Origin: Planctomycetota bacterium
GTDB lineage: Bacteria; Planctomycetota; UBA1135; GCA-002686595
Assembly: GCA_016795245.1 (NCBI GenBank)
Contig: JAEUIA010000045.1
Location: 50,578-114,577 of the forward strand
Direction of reading: 5' to 3'
Length of the DNA stretch: 64,000 nt
Shown here: piece after piece, positions 18,602 through 27,319 of the stretch
How positions within the stretch are numbered: the first letter of the stretch is position 1
Layout: each line of letters opens with the position of its first letter
Position numbers and translations under genes: made by a program
Notes under the pieces: generated by a model
Told to the model about the DNA's origin: nothing
Seen by the model: the letters and a program-made list of their open reading frames with translations, nothing else
Database searches by the model: none

Positions 18602-19117
18602 GTGAAGCACCTCTCGCCGCACAAGCCCCAAAAAAGCCCCGCGCCCGAGGAACGCACACACGTGCTCGACGACGATCACTGGATGGGCCTGGCGCTCGCG
18701 GCCGCCCGCGAAGCCGAAGCCGAAGACGAGGTCCCGATCGGGGCCGTCATCGTGCACGACGGCGTCGTGATCGGCCGCGGTCACAACTTGACGCGCACGC
18801 GCCTCGATCCCACCGCGCACGCCGAGATGCTCGCCATTTCGGAGGCTGCCCGGGCGGTCGGAGCCATGCGCCTACCCCTCTCCGTGGTCTACACCACGGT
18901 CGAGCCCTGTTTCATGTGCGCCGGAGCCCTCGCTCACGCGCGCGTGGCGCGGGTGGTGTGGGCGGTGCGCGACCCGAAATTCGGCGGCTGCGTTTCGCTG
19001 GGGCAGGTCCTCAGCGATCCGCGCCTCAATCATCGGGCCCTGATCACGGAGGGTGTCCGCGCCGACGAGGCGCGGGTGCTGCTCCAGGAGTTCTTTCGCA
19101 AGAAACGCGAGTCGTAA
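18602..19117 (+). CDS. tadA: tRNA-specific adenosine-34 deaminase
   Basis: Zinc deaminase that converts A34 of tRNA-Arg(ACG) to inosine for CGN decoding. HAE (zinc His and catalytic Glu) lies in DPTAHAEMLAI and the two zinc Cys in EPCFMCAGAL; the C-terminus FFRKKRES is typical. 171 aa from the GTG at 18602. A GTG at 18662 (giving M-LDDDHWMGLALAAA) yields 151 aa, nearer the usual length, and may be the true start. It lies directly behind its tRNA substrate and ahead of two tRNA-Ser genes. Confidence 0.94.
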   Translation: MKHLSPHKPQKSPAPEERTHVLDDDHWMGLALAAAREAEAEDEVPIGAVIVHDGVVIGRGHNLTRTRLDPTAHAEMLAISEAARAVGAMRLPLSVVYTTVEPCFMCAGALAHARVARVVWAVRDPKFGGCVSLGQVLSDPRLNHRALITEGVRADEARVLLQEFFRKKRES

Positions 19118-19157
19118 CGCCGTGTGCTCCCGCCCAGGGAGCGCGCGGGACTCGAAC

Positions 19158-19247
19158 GGAGAGGTGGCTGAGCGGCTGAAGGCACCGGTTTCGAAAACCG
19201 GCATGTGCGCAAGTGCATCGAGGGTTCAAATCCCTCCCTCTCCGCCA
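19158..19247 (+). tRNA. tRNA-Ser(CGA)
   Basis: 90 nt with encoded CCA. The acceptor stem GGAGAGG pairs with CCTCTCC. The anticodon loop TTCGAAA between CCGGT and ACCGG gives anticodon CGA (codon UCG). The long variable arm (GCATGTGCGCAAGTGCATCG) is typical of tRNA-Ser. T arm GGGTTCAAATCCC. Confidence 0.97.
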
Positions 19248-19272
19248 CTCGCGTTTCGAAGCAGTCCCCCAA

Positions 19273-19362
<90 letters not shown>

Positions 19363-19391
19363 CTACAATGCGGGCACGAATCGTCGAGCTC

Positions 19392-19500
19392 GCGATTGGG
19401 TCCGGTCCCAGGCGATGGGACAGGCGCGAATCGGGTCAGGCCGGGAACGGAGCAGCCCTAAGGGCCCCGTTTCATGTGCAAGGTGCCCGGACCCAATCGC
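19392..19500 (+). ncRNA. ffs: Small bacterial signal recognition particle RNA (4.5S)
   Basis: About 109 nt. The 5' end GCGATTGGGTCCGG is perfectly complementary to the 3' end CCGGACCCAATCGC. The Ffh-binding domain is clear: GGTCAGGCCGGGAACGG with the GGAA tetraloop on a CCG/CGG stem, followed by AGCAGCC. It is the short form without the Alu domain. It lies between tRNA-Ser and dnaX, as in Bacillus subtilis. Ends are predicted from the stem. Confidence 0.93.
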
Positions 19501-19692
19501 GGGCTCGCTTTCTTTCGCGCCGACTGCGCGGCTCGAATTTCTTCGCTTCGATTTTTTCGCCGCGGCCGGCGCGCACGGCCCCGATTCCGTTGGATGGGCG
19601 CAGGACGCCGCGCGAGCGCGGTCCTTCGACGCGCTGCTTCCCCCTCGTCGCGCGGCGTGACTTTCGCACGCGACTGCTAAACTACCCCCGCG

Positions 19693-21411
19693 ATGTCCTA
19701 CCTCGTTCTCGCCCGCAAGTACCGTCCGCGCGTCTTCGCGGACATGGTCGGTCAGGAGAACGTCGCTCAAACCCTGCGCGGCGCGATCACGGACAACCGC
19801 GTCGGGCACGCCTACTTGTTCTCAGGCCCGCGCGGCACGGGCAAGACGACGACGGCGCGCATCTTCGCCAAGGCGCTCAACTGCGAACGCGGGCCCACGC
19901 CCGATCCGTGCGGTGAGTGCGAGCGCTGTCGCGCTGCGGACGACGCCAGCGAGATGGACATCATCGAAATCGATGCCGCGTCCAACACCGGCGTCGACGA
20001 CGTGCGCTTGCTGCGCGACCAGGTCGCCTACGCGCCGATGCGCGCGCGGCACAAGATCTACATCATCGACGAAGTGCACATGCTCTCGCGCGGCGCGTTC
20101 AACGCGTTCTTGAAGACGCTCGAAGAGCCGCCGGCGCACGTCAAATTCCTGTTCGCGACCACCGACCCGCAGAAGGTCCCTGAGACGATCCTCTCGCGCT
20201 GTCAGGTGCTCAAGTTGGCGCCGATCGCCGAAAAGACGATCCGCGCGCGGCTGGATCACGTATTCAGCGCCGAGGGCGTGCACGCTGAAACCGGCGTGAC
20301 CGAGGAACTCGCGCGCCGAGCGCGCGGCGGCATGCGCGATGCGCTCTCGCTCGCGGATCAGCTGCTTTCGCTGGTCGGTTCCGAGCCCAAGCTCGCCGAC
20401 ATCGCGCGCCTGGGTGAAGGCGGCGGTGTCGAGGAATTCGAGCGCGTCGTCGAACGCATCGCGGCGCACGACCCCAAGGGACTCCTGCTCGCTCTGCCCG
20501 AGACGAGCGGATCCGAGGGTGAGTACCTCTCCGGCCTGCTCGAATACGTGCGCGCCGCGCTCGTCGTGTTCGTCGTCGGCGAGAACAGCCCGCTCGTGGC
20601 CGAAGCCCCGGAGCGCACGCGCAGCATGCGCACGTTCGCCGAGAAACTGGGCCTCGAACGCCTGCAGAACTGGCTCGAGGAACTGATCGTGGCGCGCGAA
20701 CGGCTGCGTGTGTTGCCGACGCACTCGCGCGCGATCTTGGAGGCGACGCTGCTCGATCTCGCGCGCGAGGAATCGACGGTGCCGCTCGCAGAACTCGCGG
20801 AGCGGCTCTTGGCGCTCGAACAGCGCCTGGCCGAGAAAGGCGGCGGGCGAGCGGCCGTGCCGCATTCGAATGCTGCGCACGCTCCCGCCGCGCCGAGTCG
20901 AGCACCCGCGCCTCCGACGCGCGCGCCGTCCGCACCAGAACCGCCTGAACGCGCGCACGCAGCACCGCAGCAACCGGCGCGCGCCGATTCCGACGTGCTC
21001 CAACCGGTGGCGCGTCCGACCGCGCGCACTCCCGCGCCGGCTGCGGCGCCGCACCTCGCTTCGGATCGCCCGCGCACGCTGATCGGCGGGACCAGCGACG
21101 CCTGGGCGCGGTTTCTGGAACAACTCGGGACAGCGTCGACCGCGCTGGCGGAAGCGCTGCGCCTGCGCGGCAAGCTGGCCGACCTCGCCAACGGCCGCGC
21201 GCTCGTGCAGCTCTCGAACCTGCGCGAGGCCGAGCGCGCGCTGATCTTCGATGCGCGCAATCAAAAGGCCGCGGCCAACACGCTCTCCAAGGTCGTCGGA
21301 ACTCCGATCCAGGTCGTGTTCGAAGACCAATCGGCTGTGCGCGCGCACAAGGACGAATACACGACGAAGATCGCCGAACTGTTCGACGGTCGCATCGAAG
21401 ACGAAGGCTGA
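19693..21411 (+). CDS. dnaX: DNA polymerase III subunits gamma/tau
   Basis: 572 aa clamp-loader ATPase. Walker A GPRGTGKTTTARI at about residues 44-56; a four-Cys zinc module (NCERG, PCGECERC); Walker B IIDEVHMLS; the SRC arginine-finger motif in ETILSRCQVLK. An Ala/Pro-rich linker at about 390-460 precedes a tau-like C-terminal domain. First gene of a dnaX-ybaB-recR set. Confidence 0.96.
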   Translation: MSYLVLARKYRPRVFADMVGQENVAQTLRGAITDNRVGHAYLFSGPRGTGKTTTARIFAKALNCERGPTPDPCGECERCRAADDASEMDIIEIDAASNTGVDDVRLLRDQVAYAPMRARHKIYIIDEVHMLSRGAFNAFLKTLEEPPAHVKFLFATTDPQKVPETILSRCQVLKLAPIAEKTIRARLDHVFSAEGVHAETGVTEELARRARGGMRDALSLADQLLSLVGSEPKLADIARLGEGGGVEEFERVVERIAAHDPKGLLLALPETSGSEGEYLSGLLEYVRAALVVFVVGENSPLVAEAPERTRSMRTFAEKLGLERLQNWLEELIVARERLRVLPTHSRAILEATLLDLAREESTVPLAELAERLLALEQRLAEKGGGRAAVPHSNAAHAPAAPSRAPAPPTRAPSAPEPPERAHAAPQQPARADSDVLQPVARPTARTPAPAAAPHLASDRPRTLIGGTSDAWARFLEQLGTASTALAEALRLRGKLADLANGRALVQLSNLREAERALIFDARNQKAAANTLSKVVGTPIQVVFEDQSAVRAHKDEYTTKIAELFDGRIEDEG

Positions 21412-21435
21412 TCAGCAGAGACGAGGCACGCACCC

Positions 21436-21759
21436 ATGAGCGGTACCTTCGGAGAGATGGGCAACCTGCTGAAGCAGGCCCAGCAGATGCAGCGCGAACT
21501 CGATCGCGTGCGCGACGAACTCACGCGCCAGCGTGTCGAAGGTGCATCCCCGAACGGGTCCGTACGCGTGGAGGTGAGCGGCGACGGCATGATCCAGAAA
21601 GTGCAGATCAAGCCAGAGTTCGCGCGCAGCGGTGATGCTGCCCAGATCGAAGAAGCGCTGCTCGTCGCGCTGCGCGAAGGACTGCAGAACGCGGCCAGGT
21701 TGCGTGCCGAACAGATGTCGAAGGTGACCGGCGGTCTCAATCTGCCGGGGCTGCTCTAA
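21436..21759 (+). CDS. ybaB: Nucleoid-associated protein, YbaB/EbfC family
   Basis: 107 aa. Small DNA-binding dimer. Signatures: FGEMGNLLKQAQQMQRELDRV at the N-terminus, VRVEVSGDGMIQKVQIKPE in the middle and MSKVTGGLNLPGL at the end. Always found between dnaX and recR in many phyla; 24 nt after dnaX and 17 nt before recR. Confidence 0.95.
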   Translation: MSGTFGEMGNLLKQAQQMQRELDRVRDELTRQRVEGASPNGSVRVEVSGDGMIQKVQIKPEFARSGDAAQIEEALLVALREGLQNAARLRAEQMSKVTGGLNLPGLL

Positions 21760-21776
21760 GCGCATCGATTCCGACC

Positions 21777-22403
21777 ATGGCCTACCCCGAACCCCTCGAA
21801 ACGCTCGTCGCCGCGTTCGAGCGCTTTCCGGGCGTCGGTCGCAGGAGCGCGGAGCGCATGGCCTTTCACGTCTTGCGCGATCCGACCTCGCGTGATCTCG
21901 CGCGCGCCATCGAACGCGCGCTCAGTCTCACGCGGCGCTGCAGCCGCTGCTGCAACGTCGCCGACGACGACCCGTGCGCCATCTGCGCCGACTTGAAACG
22001 CGATGCCTCCGTGGTGTGCGTCGTCGAAGAACCGCGACATGTCGCCGCGATCGAACGCACGGGTGCCTTCCGCGGCGGATACCACGTCCTGATGGGTGCC
22101 TACAATCCGGCCGACGGAACCGAAGAGCGCCACCTCACGATCCAACGCCTCGTCGATCGCGTGCGCGAATCGGACGTGCGCGAGGTGATCCTCGGAACCG
22201 ATCCTGATTCCGAAGGCGAAGCGACCGCATTGCTCGTCCTCGAAGCGCTCGAATCGGTCGGCAATCCCAAGCTGATCACGACGCGGCTCGCGCGCGGACT
22301 GCCTGCCGGCGGAGCGATCGAGTATCTGCACAAAGGTGTTCTCGAAGACGCGCTCAACGACCGGCGCCCCGTGCGCGGTCGCCGCCGCCCGTCCTCCTCC
22401 TGA
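21777..22403 (+). CDS. recR: Recombination mediator protein RecR
   Basis: 208 aa. Works with RecF/RecO in daughter-strand gap repair. Helix-hairpin-helix RFPGVGRRSAERMAFHVL at the N-terminus; four-Cys zinc finger CSRCCNVADDDPCAIC; Toprim domain with VCVVEEPRHVAAIERTG and DPDSEGEATALLV. C-terminal ARGLPAGGAIEYLHKGVL is typical. Confidence 0.96.
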   Translation: MAYPEPLETLVAAFERFPGVGRRSAERMAFHVLRDPTSRDLARAIERALSLTRRCSRCCNVADDDPCAICADLKRDASVVCVVEEPRHVAAIERTGAFRGGYHVLMGAYNPADGTEERHLTIQRLVDRVRESDVREVILGTDPDSEGEATALLVLEALESVGNPKLITTRLARGLPAGGAIEYLHKGVLEDALNDRRPVRGRRRPSSS

Positions 22404-22503
22404 GACGCCGAGGTCGCGTGCCGTGTCGGCTCTGTGCCGAGCGGTCCGGAGTCGGAATTTCCTTCTCAACCCGGCGGCGCGACGAGTCGATAGTTCCGCC
22501 ATC

Positions 22504-23859
22504 ATGGCGCGGTTCGACGTCCGACCGGCACAGATCCAACGCGCGGAGCAGCGCATGTTGCTGCAGCCGCGCATGCTGCAGTCGATCGAGGTCCTGGCGC
22601 TGCCGGCTCTGGAGCTGACGGCCTACCTCGCGGAAAAGGCGCTCGAAAACGAAGCCTTGCTCGTCGAGGAAGTGCGCGACGAACGCCGCGACACGGACGA
22701 TCACGACTGGCGCCCGAAGAGTGTCGCGCGCGAGGCTTTGGCTGCGCGTGAAGACGTGCTCGAGGGGCTTTGGGATCGCGACCGCACGACGGCCGAATGC
22801 GCACTCGACCAGGTCGCGCTGCTCGACCTGGGCCCCGAACTCGAGCCCTGGGTGCGATTTCTGGTCGGCTGTCTGGACGAGAACGGCTGGCTCTCCGCCG
22901 CTGACGCCGAGTTGCTCGCGCTGGCGCATTCCGCAGGACTCGAACCCAGCCACGATCTGCTCGCGCGCGGCATCGCCTGTGTGCAACGGCTGGACCCGCG
23001 CGGAATCGGCGGTCGAGACGCCTTCGAAGCGCTGCTCCTGCAACTCGATCCGTCGGATCTCGACTATCCGCACCTCTGCCGCATCGTCGAGGAATTCCTC
23101 GACGATCTGTCGCGCAACAAGCGGCCGGCGGTCGCCAAGGCCCTGGGCGTCGACCTGTGCAAGCTCGAGGAACTGATCGCACGCCTGGCGGCCTTGGATC
23201 CGTGTCCAGGCCGCTCGTTGACGCACACCGCCGCGCGCGCGATTCACCCCGATGTCGTCGTCGAACTGAGCGAGGCCGGGTTGGAAGTGCGCGTGGAAAA
23301 ATCCGCCCTGCCGAGCGTGTCGATCGAGCCCGGCATCGCCCGCCTCGCCAGCGATCGTTCGCAACCGCGCGACGTGCGCACCTGGTTGCGGGGCAAGGTC
23401 GAGGAAGCGCGCTGGCTCGTCGCAGCCGTCGAAGATCGGCGCGCGACACTCTTGCGAGTGGCTACGAGCGCGTGTCGCCACCAAAAAGCATTCCTGGAGC
23501 ACGGTCCAGGACATTGGTCGCCGCTGTCCCTGTCGACCGTCGCTTTGGAATTGGGGCTGGCACTCTCGACCGTCAGTCGCGCAGTGGCGGACAAGTACGT
23601 CGAGACACCCTTCGGCTGCGTGCCGCTGCGGCGCTTCTTCCAGTCATCCGCGGGCGGGGACGAAGAGCGCGCTATCGAAGACGTCCGCGTCGTCATCCGA
23701 CGCCTGTTCGAAGGCGAGGACCCTGCTTCGCCGTTGTCCGACGGCGAAGCTGCCGATCGGCTGGCGGCCGACGGCATCCATCTCTCGCGCCGCAGCATCG
23801 CCAAGCATCGCGCGGCGCTCGGCATCGCCAGTTCGTACCTGCGTCGCAAGCACGCGTAG
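22504..23859 (+). CDS. rpoN: RNA polymerase sigma-54 factor
   Basis: 451 aa from the ATG giving MARFDVRPAQIQRAEQRMLL. An in-frame extension upstream overlaps recR and is not family-like. Region I (LQPRMLQSIEVLALPALEL) binds activator ATPases. The core-binding region follows, then the helix-turn-helix (LSTVSRAVADKYVETPFG), and the RpoN box is near the end (SRRSIAKHRAALGI). Needs AAA+ activators, none of which is encoded here. Head of a cluster with truA, hpf, EIIA-Ntr and an HPr-like protein. Confidence 0.95.
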   Translation: MARFDVRPAQIQRAEQRMLLQPRMLQSIEVLALPALELTAYLAEKALENEALLVEEVRDERRDTDDHDWRPKSVAREALAAREDVLEGLWDRDRTTAECALDQVALLDLGPELEPWVRFLVGCLDENGWLSAADAELLALAHSAGLEPSHDLLARGIACVQRLDPRGIGGRDAFEALLLQLDPSDLDYPHLCRIVEEFLDDLSRNKRPAVAKALGVDLCKLEELIARLAALDPCPGRSLTHTAARAIHPDVVVELSEAGLEVRVEKSALPSVSIEPGIARLASDRSQPRDVRTWLRGKVEEARWLVAAVEDRRATLLRVATSACRHQKAFLEHGPGHWSPLSLSTVALELGLALSTVSRAVADKYVETPFGCVPLRRFFQSSAGGDEERAIEDVRVVIRRLFEGEDPASPLSDGEAADRLAADGIHLSRRSIAKHRAALGIASSYLRRKHA

Positions 23860-23910
23860 CGCGCCCCTCCGCCTGGTTCGCGAGTGCGGAGCCCGAGCAG
23901 AGTGCTCCGA

Positions 23911-23976
23911 GGTGGTGTTGCGGAGTCTGACTCCGTACTCCATGTGGTGGTTGCGGAGTCCGACTCCGTGCTCCGT
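23911..23976. repeat. Two tandem 32-bp repeats each with a GGAGTC-N-GACTCC hairpin
   Basis: GCGGAGTCTGACTCCGTACTCC (within 23920-23941) and GCGGAGTCCGACTCCGTGCTCC (within 23953-23974) follow one another, each preceded by GTGGTG(G)TT. Each holds a 13-bp near-perfect palindrome. A weaker third unit (GCGGAGCCCGAGCAGAGTGCTCC) starts near 23886. Located between rpoN and truA. Could be a terminator/processing site or a small intergenic repeat family. Confidence 0.75.
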
Positions 23977-24065
23977 AGCGTCAACCGTGCGCGGACTGCT
24001 CTGGCCATGCATTCGCGAACCGCCGTCTCTCGCGCGAGAGCGCTGCGCCCGTTACGCTCCCGCCG

Positions 24066-24863
24066 ATGCGCAACGTGCGATTCCAAGTGAGCTACGACGG
24101 CTCGCTGTTCTTCGGCTGGCAGCGACAGGACGGATTCATCTCCGTCCAGGAAGCGATCGAAGACGCCGTCGCCGCGGCCACTGGACGGACCGTGGTGATC
24201 CACGGTGCCGGGCGCACGGACACCGGTGTGCACGCGCTGCGGATGGTAGCGCACATGCACATCGACACCGGCCTGAGCGATGATCGCCTGCGTCACGCGT
24301 TGAATGCTCACGTGCGCGAAGGCATCGCCATCCCGAAACTGGAAACCTGTCGCGACGACTTTCACGCGCGCTTCGATGCCGTTTCGAAGCGCTACATGTA
24401 CGTCGTTGCGACGAGCCGTTTCGAGCCGGTGTTCGGCCGGCAATTGCGGCACTGGACGAACCACCCGCTGGAACTGGAACCGATGCAACAGGCCGCACGG
24501 GCGCTGGTCGGCAAGCACGATTTCAAGGGCTTCGGCAATACCGGATCCCCGCGCAAGACGACGGTGAGGACGGTGCATCGCGTGCGCCTCGTCGCCTACA
24601 AGGAGCGCGTGGTCTTCTTCATTCAGGCCGACGGATTCTTGTACAACATGGTCCGCACCATCGTCGGCACGCTGCTGGATGTCGGGCGCGGAAGACGCGC
24701 CGCCGACTGTGTCGCGCGCACGCTGGCGAGCGGGGAGCGTGTCGATGCAGGTGCGACGGCTCCCGCCCGCGGGCTGTACTTCCTGTCCGCGCAGTACGAC
24801 GAGCCCGTTTTCTCCGGATCCGATGCGGCGGGCCACGGACATCCGGGAGTCTTCAGGCTCTAG
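24066..24863 (+). CDS. truA: tRNA pseudouridine(38-40) synthase
   Basis: 265 aa. Modifies positions 38-40 in the anticodon stem-loop. Catalytic Asp in GAGRTDTGVHALRM at about residues 48-61; N-terminal VSYDGSLFFGWQRQ; C-terminal FLYNMVRTIVGTLLDVGRG. It interrupts what would otherwise be an rpoN-hpf-ptsN order. Confidence 0.95.
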   Translation: MRNVRFQVSYDGSLFFGWQRQDGFISVQEAIEDAVAAATGRTVVIHGAGRTDTGVHALRMVAHMHIDTGLSDDRLRHALNAHVREGIAIPKLETCRDDFHARFDAVSKRYMYVVATSRFEPVFGRQLRHWTNHPLELEPMQQAARALVGKHDFKGFGNTGSPRKTTVRTVHRVRLVAYKERVVFFIQADGFLYNMVRTIVGTLLDVGRGRRAADCVARTLASGERVDAGATAPARGLYFLSAQYDEPVFSGSDAAGHGHPGVFRL

Positions 24864-25408
24864 CGGCGTGAGCCGGAAGCACTCGAGCTGTTTGCGTCTC
24901 TTTTGCAGTGCTGTGGATCGTGGCAGGGATGCAGCGCTGCCGAGCTGTCACCGTGCCTTGTCGTGCAACCGTATCCAGCGCGGCGGATCCAGCGAACGTC
25001 TGGTCCGCGAGCGTGGAATCTGAGCCGCACGGACGCAGGTGACCCTTCTCAAGGGGGCTGCAGCGTACGTGCGTTGCGCCCGCGCCGGTGCACGTAGCGG
25101 GGGATCGAGGTTCTCGGGGATCCGTTGCGGTGCCGTCAGGAACTCTTTGCCTGCTCCTCAGGGCTCTCTGTGGCCGATTCGAGAGCAAGATGGCTCGAGC
25201 TTCGCACGCGCCCCTTGACCGAATCGTCCTGTGGGGCGAACTTGGGTGTGTGATCGTGATCGCCGCGGGTCCCAGTGAACGTCGTCAGCGCAACGCGCTC
25301 CGTTCCGCGCATCCCGCCCTCCGACCTGGCCGAGGGACCAGCATGGCCTTCGGTACGACTGCTTCGATATGGCCCTGTTACCGGGCGAGAGACGCCCACG
25401 GAGAACGC
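24864..25408. other. Gap of about 545 bp before hpf, no gene recognised
   Basis: Both strands carry open frames here, but none has family-like sequence or a convincing ribosome-binding site. The open frame that runs into hpf from 25088 encodes a Ser/Arg-rich sequence unlike HPF proteins. No clear sigma-70 or -24/-12 sigma-54 promoter was found by eye. It may be a long 5' leader for the hpf-EIIA-HPr genes. Confidence 0.5.
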
Positions 25409-25714
25409 ATGCAAACGCACGTTTCGATTCTTCACCATGACTATCCGGCTCCCGTGCGCGACACCGTCGATACGAAGCTTCAACACCTGGCGAAGTTCTA
25501 CAGTCGCACTCACTCGATCCGCGCGATGCTGGAGAAGCAACACGACGAACACCGCGTCGAGTTGGTTGCCAACGTAGGCCACGGCGCGGTCCTCGTGGTG
25601 GATTCGCGCGGCCTGGCCTTCTCGAACGCGCTGGAGGAGGCGCTGGCGCGCATGGAACGCTTGCTCAAGCGGCATCACGACAAGCTCCAACAGAATCGTC
25701 GCCGCGCACGCTGA
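25409..25714 (+). CDS. hpf: Ribosome hibernation promoting factor, short form
   Basis: 101 aa. The ATG is preceded by GGAGA (25400-25404). HPF/RaiA fold: VDTKLQHLAKFYSRTHSIRAM and the C-terminal ALEEALARMERLLKRHHDKL helix. It binds 30S subunits and inactivates ribosomes in stationary phase. Short form without the dimerisation tail. In E. coli hpf also follows rpoN. Confidence 0.88.
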   Translation: MQTHVSILHHDYPAPVRDTVDTKLQHLAKFYSRTHSIRAMLEKQHDEHRVELVANVGHGAVLVVDSRGLAFSNALEEALARMERLLKRHHDKLQQNRRRAR

Positions 25715-25848
25715 AGCGCGTGCGTGCACAGGTCGGGCGTTCGCGGCGAATTGCGCCACGAGCGCCCGACTCGATTTCTGGAACAGCGTGTCGGTTGGGA
25801 GTACGCTTTCTCGCCCAAATGAGTCCCCGTGAGAGAGTCCACCCCATC

Positions 25849-26328
25849 ATGAGCCCTTCGAAGGCCTTCAAGGCCAAGTGCTGCGCCCTCGATCTGTCTG
25901 CTGCGTCGAAGGAGAGTGTGCTCGAAGAAGTCGTCGACCTGCTCCTGTCCGCTGACGCGCTGCCCGCAAGTCTCCGGAGTGCGGCACTCGCGGCATTGGT
26001 CGAACGTGAAGGCGTCGGATCGACCGGCGTCGGTGCAAACGTCGCTATCCCTCACGTGAAGCTCAAGGGGCTCGAGACCGCGGTGTGCAGCCTCGCGATT
26101 CATCCCGCCGGTGTCGAGTGGGCCGCGATCGACGGTGCGCCCGTCAGCATCATCTTCACGATCCTGCGGCCGGATCGTCCGACGGACAAGCACGATCCCA
26201 CGAAGCACCTCGAGATGATGCAGTGGATTGCCAGGCTGTCGCGCGACGCTGATTTCCGCCGCTTCGCGATGCAAGTATCCACGAAGACTGCCCTCATCGA
26301 CCTCTTGGAAGAGAAGTCGAATGTTTGA
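25849..26328 (+). CDS. ptsN: PTS EIIA-Ntr-like phosphotransfer protein
   Basis: 159 aa from the ATG giving MSPSKAFKAK (an ATG at 25819 would add 10 residues). PTS EIIA type-2 fold: GVGSTGVGANVAIPHVKL contains the phosphorylated His at about residue 69; VSIIFTILRPD and EMMQWIARLSRDADFRR follow. A regulatory rather than sugar-transport EIIA, since no EIIB/EIIC lies nearby and it is coupled to an HPr-like partner by a TTGA overlap. Confidence 0.88.
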   Translation: MSPSKAFKAKCCALDLSAASKESVLEEVVDLLLSADALPASLRSAALAALVEREGVGSTGVGANVAIPHVKLKGLETAVCSLAIHPAGVEWAAIDGAPVSIIFTILRPDRPTDKHDPTKHLEMMQWIARLSRDADFRRFAMQVSTKTALIDLLEEKSNV

Positions 26329-26624
26329 CGGCGGCACCGAATCGTGACGCTGGCGTGGAATCGACTCGCACAGTACGTCTGAAGAACCCGGCGGGCCTGC
26401 ATGCTCGGCCCTGTCATGCAATCGTGACCGTGGCGAATCGGTATGCGAGCGAGTTTCGGGTGACGTGTGAGGATCGGGAGGTCAACGGGAAGAGCATTCT
26501 CGAGCTCATGACGCTGTGTGCGCCGGTTGAGTCGACGCTGAAGTTGTGGGCTAGCGGCGTGGATGCTGAGGCGTTGGTGGGGGAAGTGGCTGGGGTGGTC
26601 GAGACGGGCTTCGGCGAGCTCTAG
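26325..26624 (+). CDS. ptsH: HPr/NPr family phosphocarrier protein (TTG start)
   Basis: 99 aa from TTG overlapping the EIIA stop; a GTG at 26355 would give 89 aa, nearer normal HPr length. Phospho-His in NPAGLHARPCH; the Ser-46 region reads NGKSILELMTL, so the serine phosphorylated by HPr kinase in other phyla is present. It probably passes phosphate from an EI-Ntr encoded elsewhere to the adjacent EIIA. The terminal repeat of a mobile element starts 5 bp after its stop, so any downstream partner has been separated. Confidence 0.9.
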   Translation: MTAAPNRDAGVESTRTVRLKNPAGLHARPCHAIVTVANRYASEFRVTCEDREVNGKSILELMTLCAPVESTLKLWASGVDAEALVGEVAGVVETGFGEL

Positions 26625-27319
26625 AAAACGGAAACTGGCCCCGTTGATTGGGCCGATTTTTCGCACGGATCCGAGTTTCTCTGCAACCGTCGCCGCTTTC
26701 CATCGGTCGTGATTTCAGGCGGGCCCAGCCGGCACGCCTTGAGCTCGACCTATGGACCTCGAAAATCCGTTTCCGCGCGGTGCGGAAAAATTCCAGCCAC
26801 CCTACTGCCCGAATCCCGCGTGCTCGTCGCGCACCTCCGCAGGGACTGCGTTCTTGTGGCAGCGCAAGGGGCATTTTCGACGGCGATGCGACGGACGGAG
26901 AATCCAGAGGTTTCGTTGCCTGAGATGCAGGCGCTCGTTCTCCGTTCAGTCGTTCCGGATCGACTACAGGCTTCACAAGCCCAAGCTGACGGCCGGGCTG
27001 TTCGACTCGTTCGTGTCGAAGGTGACACACCGCCAGGCAGGAAGGATCTTCGGGTGTACGCGCAAAACCGTGCGCCACAGGCTGCTCCTGCTCTCACGCC
27101 ACGCGCGCGAGTTTCATGCGGCCGTTCTAGAGCGTGCCCGCAGACGCGGTGGCTTGCTGGGCAGCTTTCAGTTTGACGAGTTGGAGACCTATGAGCACTC
27201 GCGCCGGCTCGCCCCTGTGACGATGCCTGTCCTGATCGAGTTGCATACTTTCTTCGTCGTACACTTGGAAACCGCGCCGCGGTACTTGTCAACGATCCTG
27301 AGACACCGAGTTTTTGAGA

